50,889 nucleotides of DNA from Microgenomates group bacterium RBG_16_45_19 (GCA_001803415.1 MHDC01000004.1:34286-85174), one strand, 5' to 3'. Numbered from the stretch's first letter, positions 19,761 to 29,692 are shown. Translations and numbers: made by a program. Notes: generated from the letters alone by a model not told the origin.

Positions 19761-20465
19761 ATGCCCTCACGGCCACTAGTGATCCTGCTCGTCGAAGACG
19801 ATGACGGGATTCGTCAAATTGAAAAAGATTACCTCGTCGCCGCCGGTTTTCAGGTGCTTGAAGCCACTGACGGCCAAACGGCTTTGGATCGTTTTGAAAC
19901 CACCCCGGTGGCTTTAGCGATTCTGGATTTAAATTTACCGGTCCTGGATGGCATTACCGTTTGTCGTCAAATTCGTCTAGTGTCGGCCATTCCCATCCTC
20001 ATGATTACCGCCAAAACCAGTGAAATTGATGAATTGGTGGGTTTGGACGTTGGGGCTGATGACTATCTTAAGAAACCCTTCTCCCCTAAAGTCATGGTCG
20101 CCCGAGTTAAAACCTTGCTCAAGCGTCCCGACCTATCCCAGACTCAAGCTCCGCTTAGTTTAGGCGATGTCACCCTGGATATTGAACGTCACCAAATCAC
20201 CAAACGGGGCCGACCGGTCAACCTGACGGCCACCCAATTTAATATGCTGCTCTTAATGGCTAAACATCCCGGTAAGGTTTTTGACCGAGAAACCTTAATG
20301 ACTCAAGGTTATGGCCGGGTACTGCCACCGGATATCTACGACCGCACCATTGACACTCATATCAAAAATATCCGTCAAGCCATCGAAACTCAGCCCCAAA
20401 AACCCAAATTAATTTTAACTGTCCGCGGTTATGGTTATAAAGCCGCCGTTGCCACCCATGTTTAA
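19761..20465 (+). CDS. OmpR-family response regulator
   Basis: ILLVEDDDGIRQIEKDYL, LAILDLNLPVLDG, KKPFSPKVM, TVRGYGYK. Confidence 0.95.
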   Translation: MPSRPLVILLVEDDDGIRQIEKDYLVAAGFQVLEATDGQTALDRFETTPVALAILDLNLPVLDGITVCRQIRLVSAIPILMITAKTSEIDELVGLDVGADDYLKKPFSPKVMVARVKTLLKRPDLSQTQAPLSLGDVTLDIERHQITKRGRPVNLTATQFNMLLLMAKHPGKVFDRETLMTQGYGRVLPPDIYDRTIDTHIKNIRQAIETQPQKPKLILTVRGYGYKAAVATHV

Positions 20466-21558
20466 ATCACTGTTTCAATCCACTTTCAGCCAGATTTTTT
20501 TAGGGGTCACCGTCACTTCGATTATGGCTTTGCTTATTGCCTGGGGTGCCAACTACCTCAGGGTCATTGACGCTTTTGCCCGGTTTGCTTCCCGCCAAGT
20601 CGTCGTCATGCAGGGTGGGGAAGACCTCTATCTCGCCGAAAAATTGGAATTGCCACCCCAAATTCAACCTATTTTCGTCGCCTACAAGCATGTAGTCGCC
20701 CAGCAATTTGTCATTACTCTCTTTATCGGGGTGGGTCTGTCGCTTTTGGCCGGAGCCATCATTTCCGTAAAAATTACCCAACCGTTGGCTCAGTTGCGCC
20801 ATACTATTCATCATGTCACCGCTTCCGGTTACACCATCCGGGCTCCCCAAAAAGGTTCCTTGGAAATGCGGGAGTTGATTGCCTCCTTTAACCGCTTAAT
20901 CGCCGAATTGGCGGAACAGGAGCGGCTCCGCCAAGATTTATTAACCGATATCTCCCACGAATTAAACACCCCGATCACTAAAATTCGAGGCCAAATCGAA
21001 GGCATGTTGGATGGCATCTACCCTAAAGCCGATGAGACTTTAAATCAAGTTAAAGCCAACCTGGCCCAACTGGAATTTTTAATCGATAGCCTCTATGCCG
21101 TCAATCGTCTAACTCCCCAAGAAGTCAAACTAAAAGTTCAAAAATGTCAGCTTCTACCCCTGATTACCGCCGCCACTAGTGGTTTAAGTAGTAAACCAAT
21201 CCGCTTTGTTATCAAAGTTAAACCCAAATTAACTATCCTCGCCGATAAACACCGCCTCACCCAGATCCTGGATAACCTCATCGGCAACGCTTATAAGTAC
21301 ACGGCTCAAGGCCACATCACCATCACGGCCGATCCTAAAGCATTAAGCGTCAGCGATACCGGTATGGGTATTCCCGCCGCGGACTTACCTCGCCTCTTTG
21401 ACCGCTTTTATCGGGTTGATAAATCCCGCCACCCTCAATATGGCGGCTTGGGTTTGGGTCTCTTTATCACCCGCAAATTAGTTGAAATGCACGGTTGGCG
21501 TCTCGAGGTTAACAGCCGTTTGCATCACGGTAGCACTTTGACTATCGTTTGGGGTTAA
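20458..21558 (+). CDS. Sensor histidine kinase (HAMP-HisKA-HATPase_c)
   Basis: DLLTDISHELNTPITKIRG, VSDTGMGIPAADLPRLFDRFYRVDKS, GGLGLGLFITRKL. Confidence 0.95.
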   Translation: MFKSLFQSTFSQIFLGVTVTSIMALLIAWGANYLRVIDAFARFASRQVVVMQGGEDLYLAEKLELPPQIQPIFVAYKHVVAQQFVITLFIGVGLSLLAGAIISVKITQPLAQLRHTIHHVTASGYTIRAPQKGSLEMRELIASFNRLIAELAEQERLRQDLLTDISHELNTPITKIRGQIEGMLDGIYPKADETLNQVKANLAQLEFLIDSLYAVNRLTPQEVKLKVQKCQLLPLITAATSGLSSKPIRFVIKVKPKLTILADKHRLTQILDNLIGNAYKYTAQGHITITADPKALSVSDTGMGIPAADLPRLFDRFYRVDKSRHPQYGGLGLGLFITRKLVEMHGWRLEVNSRLHHGSTLTIVWG

Positions 21559-21638
21559 ATCTTCACCTAATCTCCATCCAATTTTAATTAAAACTTTACT
21601 TTAAGCTGGCATGATGGCTTTGGTTCGAGGTTCACTTA

Positions 21639-21680
21639 AAAACAAATCCCGGTGTTCCCCCCCTCGCCGGGATTTGTTTT
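21639..21680 (+). terminator. Perfect 14-bp hairpin, probable intrinsic terminator
   Basis: AAAACAAATCCCGG (21639-21652), 14-nt loop, CCGGGATTTGTTTT (21667-21680). Confidence 0.75.
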
Positions 21681-21700
21681 GTTCGCTACAATAAGTCTAT

Positions 21701-22522
21701 ATGTCCCGCCAACTCCACCGCCAGCGACTGGGTCTCATTCTCGCTTTGGTTGTGTTAATCGGCGTTGGCTTCATCAGTTGGCGCTGGTTGGCCGGTTCGC
21801 CCCCGTCGTCTGGAGCGGCGCCCACCCCCACGCCAACATTGCCGGTCAACCTCATTCCCATCTCGCAAAGACCGTATCTTAGTCTCCAACCCTTACCTGG
21901 CCGAAACGAACTATCGCTGACTCTTTTTTCGCTGCCGCTTGAGGCTGCTTCAGTCGAAGTGTCTTTGGAATACGACCGCAATCGGGGTGTTTGGGATGCG
22001 GTCTTTAAATCTATCGCTCTGGCTAATTTGCCTTTGGTAGAAAAATTATTTTTAGGTAATAAGTCGGCTGGTGGCCACATTACTTACCATGATGACGTCG
22101 TCGGCGGGACCTTAACCTTAAGTTTTACCGGCGGGGCCGAACCCTATAAACTGGCGGTTCCCTGGCGTTATGACGACTCGGCCAGTAAATACCGTCAGTT
22201 TGCCACTCAAGATGCTAAATTTCAGGCAGAATCACCAATCCCGATTAAAGCCACCAAAGTCATCGTCATGCAAAGCCCCGGCTTACCGGCTCCCCTTGAG
22301 GGTCAGATCTTGGCCGGTCCTTATTTAATCCGTCTTCCCGGCCCTTGGCCTAAAACCAACTTAAATTTAACCATCCGCTTAGCCGAAGTCAGCCCGGCTA
22401 CCCAACTTTACGGCTGGGATGGGTTAAGCTGGCAACATATCGCCAGTCAACTCAACGATAAAACCTTAACCGCTGTTTCCCCGTACTACCAGGCTTGGGT
22501 CGTCGTTAGTCCGTCACCGTAA
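21701..22522 (+). CDS. Membrane-anchored extracytoplasmic protein of unknown function
   Basis: N-terminal TM (LGLILALVVLIGVGFISWRWLAG) followed by Pro/Thr-rich linker. Confidence 0.65.
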   Translation: MSRQLHRQRLGLILALVVLIGVGFISWRWLAGSPPSSGAAPTPTPTLPVNLIPISQRPYLSLQPLPGRNELSLTLFSLPLEAASVEVSLEYDRNRGVWDAVFKSIALANLPLVEKLFLGNKSAGGHITYHDDVVGGTLTLSFTGGAEPYKLAVPWRYDDSASKYRQFATQDAKFQAESPIPIKATKVIVMQSPGLPAPLEGQILAGPYLIRLPGPWPKTNLNLTIRLAEVSPATQLYGWDGLSWQHIASQLNDKTLTAVSPYYQAWVVVSPSP

Positions 22523-22557
22523 GTTTTTTCTTGCTTTTAGTTCGGGTCTTTTTCCCG

Positions 22558-22573
22558 TTGACAGTGATATACT
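22558..22573 (+). promoter_or_regulatory. Promoter elements upstream of mraZ
   Basis: TTGACA at 22558-22563; extended -10 TGA-TATACT ending 22573; alternative -10 TTTACT at 22581-22586, 17 bp from TTGACA. Confidence 0.55.
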
Positions 22574-22590
22574 GGCGCTGTTTACTAGCT

Positions 22591-22612
22591 ATAGTGGTAA
22601 ATAGTGGTAAAC
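22591..22612 (+). promoter_or_regulatory. Putative MraZ operator (tandem 10-bp repeat)
   Basis: ATAGTGGTAA ATAGTGGTAA AC: exact tandem repeat, 10-bp period, GTGG core, just upstream of mraZ. Confidence 0.7.
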
Positions 22613-22649
22613 AAACCGATAGTAATCACTACCATTAGAGGCCCACACC

Positions 22650-23108
22650 ATGAGTCGGACAGGCAGTCCTACAGCGTTTATCGGCCGCTATTACCACGCA
22701 CTTGAACAAAAAGGTCGTCTGTCTATCCCCGCCCTTTTTCGTCCCGCTTTTGGTCCCACCGCGGTCATCACTCGAGGTTTGGACGGTTGCCTCTTCCTTT
22801 TACCTTTAAAGGTATGGGATCAGCTCGTTCAGACCACCAGCCGATTACCGCTGACTCAAAAACGGGCCCGGGCTTGGGTCCGCTTACTGGCCAATCACGC
22901 CTCGCTGGTCTCTTTCGATCGTCTCGGTAGGATTCAGCTTCCCGATTATTTGCGCGAGACTGCCCGGTTGCGCAAACAGGTTACCATTGTTGGTTCCCTG
23001 GATCGTTTGGAAATCTGGGACGCCACTCGTTATCGAGACTATCTGAGAGAGACCGAGGCCCAAGCCGAAACCATTGCCGAGAGTTTGACGGAGGTGCATG
23101 AATCCTGA
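22650..23108 (+). CDS. mraZ: Transcriptional regulator MraZ
   Basis: FIGRYYHALEQKGRLSIPALFR; VSFDRLGRIQLPDYLRETARL; followed by rsmH. Confidence 0.95.
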   Translation: MSRTGSPTAFIGRYYHALEQKGRLSIPALFRPAFGPTAVITRGLDGCLFLLPLKVWDQLVQTTSRLPLTQKRARAWVRLLANHASLVSFDRLGRIQLPDYLRETARLRKQVTIVGSLDRLEIWDATRYRDYLRETEAQAETIAESLTEVHES

Positions 23109-23955
23109 ACATCAACCGGTCCTGCTTGAAGCGGTCATCACCGGTCTAAATGTCACCCCGGGACAGCTTTACCTGGATGCCACGGTTGGTCTTGGCGGTC
23201 ATACCCAAGCTATCTTAAAACGGGGAGCGGCTGTTATCGGTCTTGATCGCGATCCGCAAACTTTAACTCGCCTCGCCGAAGCCCTACCTGATCCGCAATT
23301 AACTCTTATCGAAGGCAATTTTAGCCAGATGTCCGACTTAGTCAGACAGGTTACCTCCCAACCCTTAGCCGGTATCCTGATGGACTTAGGCGTGTCTCGC
23401 TATCAGCTGGCTGAACCCAGCTATGGTCTCAGCTTTCAAGTAGATGCCCCCTTGGATATGCGGCTGGACCCGCACTTAACGGTTAACGCTCGAGACTTAG
23501 TTAATGGCTTGAGCCAGAAAGAGCTAACCCACCTCTTTCGTCTTTATGCCAACGAACCTCAAGCGGCTGCCATGGCTCGGGCGATCGGTTTTAAACGCCG
23601 GTTTGCTCCGATCCAGCGCACCGGTGAATTAGCCGAGTTAATTGCCTCAGTCAATCCCCGTCGGGGTAAACTCCATCCGGCGACCAAGGTTTTTCAAGCC
23701 TTGCGCCTGGCTGTCAATCACGAGTTGGATCACTTAACCGCCGCCTTACCGCAAACCGTCGACCTGTTACAGCCTCATGGTCGTCTCGCCGTCATCAGCT
23801 TTCATGAGGGAGAAGACCGCTTAGTCAAACAATTTATGAAACACGAAAGTCATTTTAATATTTTAACCAAAAAACCGATCATCCCGACTGCGGCCGAGAT
23901 AGCTGCCAATCCACCCAGCCGGAGCGCTAAATTACGTCTGGTCGAAAAATTATGA
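23098..23955 (+). CDS. rsmH: 16S rRNA (cytosine-N4) methyltransferase RsmH
   Basis: HQPVLLEAVI, YLDATVGLGGHTQAIL, GILMDLGVSRYQL, PTKVFQALRLAVNHEL-like. Confidence 0.97.
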   Translation: MNPEHQPVLLEAVITGLNVTPGQLYLDATVGLGGHTQAILKRGAAVIGLDRDPQTLTRLAEALPDPQLTLIEGNFSQMSDLVRQVTSQPLAGILMDLGVSRYQLAEPSYGLSFQVDAPLDMRLDPHLTVNARDLVNGLSQKELTHLFRLYANEPQAAAMARAIGFKRRFAPIQRTGELAELIASVNPRRGKLHPATKVFQALRLAVNHELDHLTAALPQTVDLLQPHGRLAVISFHEGEDRLVKQFMKHESHFNILTKKPIIPTAAEIAANPPSRSAKLRLVEKL

Positions 23956-24272
23956 TGAAGATTCGAACGTCAACTTCCCGCCGACCCCAAGTCTATGCCC
24001 TGATTACTAGTTTGGTGGTAATGGTTTTAATCTTGGTGAATATTTTGGTTTCGGCCCAAGCGGCCGACTGGGGCTACCAATTGAGCCAATTAACTCGGCA
24101 GCAAGCCCATCTCGAAGCCGCCAACCAAATGCTCCGCACCGATCTGGCCAAACAAACCTCATTAACCCGGTTATCCAGCCTGGCACCGACCTTAGGCTAT
24201 CGGGCTGACGTCGCCTTACTGCAACTGACCCCGGTCAGTACGGTGGCTCTCAAGACTTCGGCCCAACCCTAA
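23952..24272 (+). CDS. ftsL: FtsL-like septum protein
   Basis: 106 aa, single TM plus coiled-coil-like segment, between rsmH and PBP. Confidence 0.65.
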   Translation: MMKIRTSTSRRPQVYALITSLVVMVLILVNILVSAQAADWGYQLSQLTRQQAHLEAANQMLRTDLAKQTSLTRLSSLAPTLGYRADVALLQLTPVSTVALKTSAQP

Positions 24273-24273
24273 T

Positions 24274-26007
24274 ATGTTCTCAGCCCGCCTCCGCTGGCTT
24301 TCTTTTGGTTTAACCGCTTCTTTCCTCCTTATCCTGGTGCGCCTTTTTTACTGGCAAATTCTGGCTGGACCTCGTCTCCAAGCTCTGGGCTTACTCCAAT
24401 ATCAGACCCAGCGACGCCAGGAACCAGGTCGCGGTCAAATTCTGAGCGCCGACGATTATCCGCTGGCGATCAATCAGACCGATTATTCCCTTTACGTTTA
24501 TAAACCGGCCTTAACTCTCGATGTCGAACGGTTAAGTGCCCAGTTGGCACCTTATTTTTTGCCTGGGCCATTAATTGCCACCGCCGGTTCAGAGTTGCTA
24601 GCGATGGCTAATGATCAAGCCGCTCAAACATTCCAGCAAGTTTTAACCACTGACAGCACTTGGGTACCCTTGGCACATCATCTTGACGCCAGCCTTAAAG
24701 CCCGCCTCGAAGCTTTGAACCTCCCCGGTCTTAGTTTTGAGGCCAACGCCACTCGACTTTATCCGGAAGCCTCCTTAGCCGCCCAACTGATCGGTTTTGT
24801 CGGCTCAGATGAAGCCGGTTATCCTCGGGGTTATTTCGGTCTGGAAGGTTTCTATCACCGTGCTTTAAGTGGTGTACCGGGTTCCCTTCGTTCCGAGACT
24901 GATCTTTTGGGTCGACCGATTATTTTTGGCGCCTATCAGCAAATTGAAGCCTTAAATGGACGCAGTTTAAAAACCCACTTGGACCGTGGTTTACAGCTTT
25001 TAGTTGAATCCCAATTGCGTCAGGGATTAAGACGCTACGCGGCGGATGCCGGTGAAGTCATCGTCATGGATCCCACCACTGGGGCTATTTTAGCCTTGGC
25101 TGCTTTGCCTAATTTTGATCCTAATCATTATTCCGAGTTTCTCTCGGCTGCCTATCGTCTCCCGGCCATTGCCGAAACCTATGAACCTGGCAGCACTTTT
25201 AAACTGCTAGTCCTGGCCGCTGCCCTAAACGAAGCCGTGGTCACCCCAGAGACGACTTGTGATCAAGCCTGTCAGGGTCCGGTTAAGATCGGTCCCTATA
25301 CCATCAAAACTTGGGACAATCAATATCATCCCGGTCAAACCGTCAGTCAAATTTTAGCCCGTTCGGACAATGTCGGCATGGTCTATCTCGCTCGTTTGTT
25401 AGGCCAAGCTCAACTCAGTCAATATCTCGAAGCCTTTGGCATTGGTCAGCCTAGTGGGGTTGATTTAGAAGGCGAAACGGTCGTTCCCTTACGGCAAAGC
25501 TGGGGTGAGATCGATTTAGCCACCGCTGCTTTTGGCCAAGGGGTAGCCGTTAATTCCTTACAAATGTTGGCGGCGGTTAATGCCATCGCCGCCGCCGGCC
25601 AGCGCTTTCAACCGCAAGTGGTGGCGTCCTTGATTGAGCCGGACGGCAATCAAGTAAATCTCGAACCTCGACCGGTCAATCAAGTCTTAAGGCCCGAAAC
25701 GGCCAAAATCATGACTGAACTGATGGTCGGTGCCGTCGCTCATGGTGAAGCCAAATGGTCGTTGCCTCAAGGTTACCGCTTGGCCGGTAAAACCGGTACG
25801 GCTCAAATCCCCATTAGCGGTCATTATGACCAAGACAAAACCATCGCCTCCTTTATTGGCTTTGCCCCGGCTGATCAACCTCGTTTCGCCATGTTGGTTA
25901 AACTTCGAGAACCACAAACTTCTCCCTGGGCTTCTGAAACCGCGGCTCCGCTCTGGTTTAATTTAGCTCAGGCAATCTTTGTTTATTTAAACATCCCCCC
26001 CTCCTAA
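24274..26007 (+). CDS. ftsI: Class B penicillin-binding protein FtsI-like
   Basis: EPGSTFKLLVL (SxxK), RSDNVGMVYL (SxN), AGKTGTAQIP (KTG). Confidence 0.94.
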   Translation: MFSARLRWLSFGLTASFLLILVRLFYWQILAGPRLQALGLLQYQTQRRQEPGRGQILSADDYPLAINQTDYSLYVYKPALTLDVERLSAQLAPYFLPGPLIATAGSELLAMANDQAAQTFQQVLTTDSTWVPLAHHLDASLKARLEALNLPGLSFEANATRLYPEASLAAQLIGFVGSDEAGYPRGYFGLEGFYHRALSGVPGSLRSETDLLGRPIIFGAYQQIEALNGRSLKTHLDRGLQLLVESQLRQGLRRYAADAGEVIVMDPTTGAILALAALPNFDPNHYSEFLSAAYRLPAIAETYEPGSTFKLLVLAAALNEAVVTPETTCDQACQGPVKIGPYTIKTWDNQYHPGQTVSQILARSDNVGMVYLARLLGQAQLSQYLEAFGIGQPSGVDLEGETVVPLRQSWGEIDLATAAFGQGVAVNSLQMLAAVNAIAAAGQRFQPQVVASLIEPDGNQVNLEPRPVNQVLRPETAKIMTELMVGAVAHGEAKWSLPQGYRLAGKTGTAQIPISGHYDQDKTIASFIGFAPADQPRFAMLVKLREPQTSPWASETAAPLWFNLAQAIFVYLNIPPS

Positions 26008-26032
26008 CGGTCTGATTTGCTATCATACCAGT

Positions 26033-27217
26033 ATGTTGGGCTCGGTTTGGCTGCCGCAATCGCTAAAAAATCTCTATCACGGGTTTGTCGCCCTTTTAGC
26101 TGTCCTGGTTTTTCGCTACCCCGCTCGAACGTTGACTGTCATTGGTATCACTGGTACCGACGGTAAAACTACTACCGCTCATCTGGTTTACCACTTACTC
26201 AAACAGGCCCGAATTAAAGTCGCCTTGCTCTCTACGGTTGGGACCGTTTTGGGGACAAAAGTCACCCCCACCGGTTTGCATGTCACCACTCCCGATCCTT
26301 GGGCTTTGCAGCGCTGGTTAAGGCAAGTTAAAAATCATGGGTTTAGTCATGTAGTCTTGGAAGCGACCTCACACGGCTTGGATCAACATCGACTCTGGGG
26401 GACTCATATTCAGGTAGCCTTAATCACTAACATTACCCCTGAGCATCTTGATTACCACCACCAATTTGCGAAGTATCTTCAGACTAAAGCCAAAATTATG
26501 GGTTCGGCTCGGTTGGTGCTGCTCCACCGGTCTGACCCCCTCTTTAACCGACTGGCGGCGCTAGTGCCGGCCAGGGCTCGCCTGGTGAGTTACTCGCTTC
26601 AAGCTCACTCAGAATTTAGCGAGGTGTTAAAGGCCACTTTTCCTGAACCCTATAATCAACTTAACGCCATGGCCGCTTCAAGTTTGGTGGCGGCTCTTGG
26701 CATCACTCCGGCCCAAATTATTGAGGCTATACCCACTTTCCCGGGTGTCTTTGGCCGCATGACTCCTGTCTCCAATCATCGCGGTTTACGTCTCATCGTT
26801 GACTTTGCCCATACCCCCAATGGTTTACAGCAGGCTCTCCGGGCGTTAAGAACCAGTTGCCAAGGTCATCTAATTGCGGTCTATGGTTCAGCCGGTCAAC
26901 GGGATCGTCAAAAACGTCCCCAACTGGGAGCCATTGGCGCCGATCTGGCTGACGAAGTTATTTTGACGGCCGAAGATCCTCGGGGTGAAGCCGTGCCGGT
27001 CATCATCCACCAAATGCTGGAAGGAGTTAAACACCATCATGGCCATGTCCATGCCATCCAGGATCGCCAGGTAGCTATTAATTTTGCTATTAAATTGGCT
27101 ACCGCCGGTGATACCGTTGCCGTCTTCGGTAAAGGTCATGAATTAAGTCTTAATATAGACGGCCGTCATGAGTCACCCTGGTCAGATTACCAGGCAATCA
27201 AACGGGCTTTAGCATGA
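26033..27217 (+). CDS. Mur ligase, MurE-like, lacking the usual N-terminal domain
   Basis: GITGTDGKTTTAHLVYHLL; TSHGLDQHRLWG; NITPEHLDYHHQF; EDPRGE. Confidence 0.85.
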   Translation: MLGSVWLPQSLKNLYHGFVALLAVLVFRYPARTLTVIGITGTDGKTTTAHLVYHLLKQARIKVALLSTVGTVLGTKVTPTGLHVTTPDPWALQRWLRQVKNHGFSHVVLEATSHGLDQHRLWGTHIQVALITNITPEHLDYHHQFAKYLQTKAKIMGSARLVLLHRSDPLFNRLAALVPARARLVSYSLQAHSEFSEVLKATFPEPYNQLNAMAASSLVAALGITPAQIIEAIPTFPGVFGRMTPVSNHRGLRLIVDFAHTPNGLQQALRALRTSCQGHLIAVYGSAGQRDRQKRPQLGAIGADLADEVILTAEDPRGEAVPVIIHQMLEGVKHHHGHVHAIQDRQVAINFAIKLATAGDTVAVFGKGHELSLNIDGRHESPWSDYQAIKRALA

Positions 27218-28200
27218 ATCTCAAAACGACTCCCAATTTAGTTGTAATCGGTGGCGGTACCGGCACCCATGTGGTCGTTTCCGGCTTAGCTACCTACCCC
27301 GTCAACTTAACCGCGATTGTCTCGGTGTCTGATTCCGGTGGCTCTACCGGTCGCCTCCGTGATGAATTTGGCTTTCCCCCGGTTGGGGATCTCCGTCAAG
27401 CTCTGGCCGCTTTGGCTCAAGATAACCAGCAGCCTTGGATCCGTGATTTACTCCTCTACCGCTTTACTAAAGGTCAAGGCTTAAAAGGTCACAACCTCGG
27501 TAACCTGATTCTTACCGCTCTTCAAGATTTAACCGGTACGACCGCCAAAGCGGTGGCCATTACTTCCCAAATCTTTCGTTTACGGGGTTCGATTTATCCG
27601 GCGACCACTCGGACAGTCGATCTAGTCATTGAATACCAAGATGGCTCCTTTGTTATTGGTGAACACCACTTAAATCCTCATCAGCTAGGGGGTAAAAAAA
27701 TCCGCCGCATCCACCTTTCACCTCAAGCCAGACTTTTTCCTCAAGCCAAAACCGCCATTCAGAAAGCCCACTTGATCATCATCGGACCGGGTGACCTTTA
27801 TGCCAGCCTGATGTCAAATTTAATTGTCACCGGCATGAAAGCGGTCTTACGACAAACCCAGGCAAAATTACTCTATGTCGTCAATTTAATGACCGTTTTC
27901 ACTCAAACTCATGGCTACAGTGCGGCTGATCACGTCCGGGTGATTGAGTCAGCCATTGGCAGACGGCTTGATTACATCTTAATTAATCAAGAAGCCATCC
28001 CGGCTAAGATTTTAAGCGCTTATCGGCAGCAACAGGAGTTTCCCGTCACCGATGATTTACCCCACGAAGCCCGCATCATCCGCGCTCCCCTCATCACTCA
28101 GCGGTTGGTCAAAGCCGAACCGGGCGATACTGTCAGCCGTAGCTTTTTACGTCATAATTCCCGTCGTTTAGCCAATCAAATCATCTCTTTATGTCATTAG
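27214..28200 (+). CDS. yvcK: YvcK/CofD-like protein (gluconeogenesis factor family)
   Basis: VVIGGGTGTHVVVSGL, VSDSGGSTGRLRDEFG, PPVGDLRQAL, GHNLGNLILTAL. Confidence 0.93.
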   Translation: MNLKTTPNLVVIGGGTGTHVVVSGLATYPVNLTAIVSVSDSGGSTGRLRDEFGFPPVGDLRQALAALAQDNQQPWIRDLLLYRFTKGQGLKGHNLGNLILTALQDLTGTTAKAVAITSQIFRLRGSIYPATTRTVDLVIEYQDGSFVIGEHHLNPHQLGGKKIRRIHLSPQARLFPQAKTAIQKAHLIIIGPGDLYASLMSNLIVTGMKAVLRQTQAKLLYVVNLMTVFTQTHGYSAADHVRVIESAIGRRLDYILINQEAIPAKILSAYRQQQEFPVTDDLPHEARIIRAPLITQRLVKAEPGDTVSRSFLRHNSRRLANQIISLCH

Positions 28201-28946
28201 CCACGGCCGCCATTGTTTTAGCTGCCGGTGAAGGTACTCGGATCAAAGCCACCCGTCAGCTCAATAAAGTCGCCTTTCCTCTTGGTGGCCGACCCATGAT
28301 CTGGTACACCGTTCACCACCTCAAGTCGGCTAAAATCTCACCGATTGTGGTGGTGGTTGGTTTTGCCGCGACGTCAGTCAAACAGGCCTTAGGTCAGTCG
28401 GTCCACTATGCCTGGCAACGACAGCGCCTCGGTACCGGCCATGCGGTTAAAGTCGGCCTAAAATTAATTCATCCTCAAGTTACTACTGTCCTAACTATGT
28501 ACGGTGACGATTCGGCTTTTTATCCGCCGCCTTTATTTCACTCGCTTTTAAAGCATCATCGTCAGCATCAGGCGGACATTTCGCTCTTAACCGTCGTCGT
28601 TCCCGATCCCACCGGCTTGGGCCGGATTATTCGGTCTGCCGCTGGTCAACTCCTGGCCATCGTCGAACATAAACATGCCACCCCCGCCCAACGTCAAATT
28701 AAAGAGATTAATACCGGCCTCTTCTGTTTTGATGTCAAATTTTTACACCAAAATCTTCCCCGCTTACATAAAAACCTCTCAGGTGGTGAATACTATTTAA
28801 CCGACTTGGTCGCCGCCGCTGTCTCGCAACATTTGGTCGTAGTCCCCTTTACCTGGCCAGATGCTCAGGTTTGGCAGGGACTCAACACCCAAGTTGAGTA
28901 TCAGCGGCTCTTATCTCGATCAATCCCGCCTGTTAAGCCGGTCTGA
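28191..28946 (+). CDS. GlmU N-terminal-like nucleotidyltransferase
   Basis: AAIVLAAGEGTRI, RLGTGHAVK, EINTGLFCFD; lacks the beta-helix acetyltransferase domain. Confidence 0.82.
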   Translation: MSLATAAIVLAAGEGTRIKATRQLNKVAFPLGGRPMIWYTVHHLKSAKISPIVVVVGFAATSVKQALGQSVHYAWQRQRLGTGHAVKVGLKLIHPQVTTVLTMYGDDSAFYPPPLFHSLLKHHRQHQADISLLTVVVPDPTGLGRIIRSAAGQLLAIVEHKHATPAQRQIKEINTGLFCFDVKFLHQNLPRLHKNLSGGEYYLTDLVAAAVSQHLVVVPFTWPDAQVWQGLNTQVEYQRLLSRSIPPVKPV

Positions 28947-28966
28947 TTCATGAGATAATTAGCCCT

Positions 28967-29692
28967 ATGCCGAAAGTTGCTCTTCACCCGCGTTTGTTGT
29001 TGGCCTATAGTCAGGTAACCGACGGCAACATGGATTTTCGTTTTGGCACGCCTAAGGAAGTCCGTCAGCATCGCCAGCAATTTTTTGCCACTTTGAAGCA
29101 GAATTATCGCGACGCGATTGAGGCCGCCCAAATTCACTTTGATCGGCTCTTAGTCCTCAACAGTGAAAACGGTAAAATGTGGCGTGGCATGAATGTTACC
29201 GGGGTTGATGGTTTTGTCACCACCGAACCCTCGGTCATCATGATGATCCGCACGGCTGACTGTGTCCCCTTAGTTCTTTATGATCCGGCGCATCACGCCA
29301 TGGCTTTACTCCATGCCGGTTGGCGGGGGACCGTTAAAGGCATGGCTACTACCGGCTTAGCCCGTCTGGTTAAAGAATATCAAACCGATCCGAGACAAGT
29401 CTTGGTCTGGTTGGGTCCGGCCGCTCGAGTGTGTCATTTAACTTTCCCGGAAATTCCGTCGGAATTTGAGCATGAGCTGTGGCAGCCTTACCTCAAAATC
29501 AACTTTCAGTCAGTAGCTGTTGATCTCATTGCTTACATTAAAGCCACTCTCCATCAAGCCGGAGTCAAAAAAAGCTCGATGGTTGACAGTCACTTGTGTA
29601 CTGTCGAACTGCCGGAGTTATTTTCTCATCGTCGCTCTCAGGCCGACGGTAGTCCGGCCGGTCGCCTGGCCGTGGTCGCCAAACTCAAGTAA
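28967..29692 (+). CDS. pgeF: PgeF/YfiH polyphenol oxidase (laccase) domain protein
   Basis: RTADCVPLVLYDPAHHAMALLHAGWRGTVKGM. Confidence 0.92.
   Translation: MPKVALHPRLLLAYSQVTDGNMDFRFGTPKEVRQHRQQFFATLKQNYRDAIEAAQIHFDRLLVLNSENGKMWRGMNVTGVDGFVTTEPSVIMMIRTADCVPLVLYDPAHHAMALLHAGWRGTVKGMATTGLARLVKEYQTDPRQVLVWLGPAARVCHLTFPEIPSEFEHELWQPYLKINFQSVAVDLIAYIKATLHQAGVKKSSMVDSHLCTVELPELFSHRRSQADGSPAGRLAVVAKLK

Noticed and set aside
19747-19763. CATGAT 8 nt before the response regulator start as another leaderless promoter
   Set aside because: Weak match to -10 and no TGN; not counted with the stronger cases
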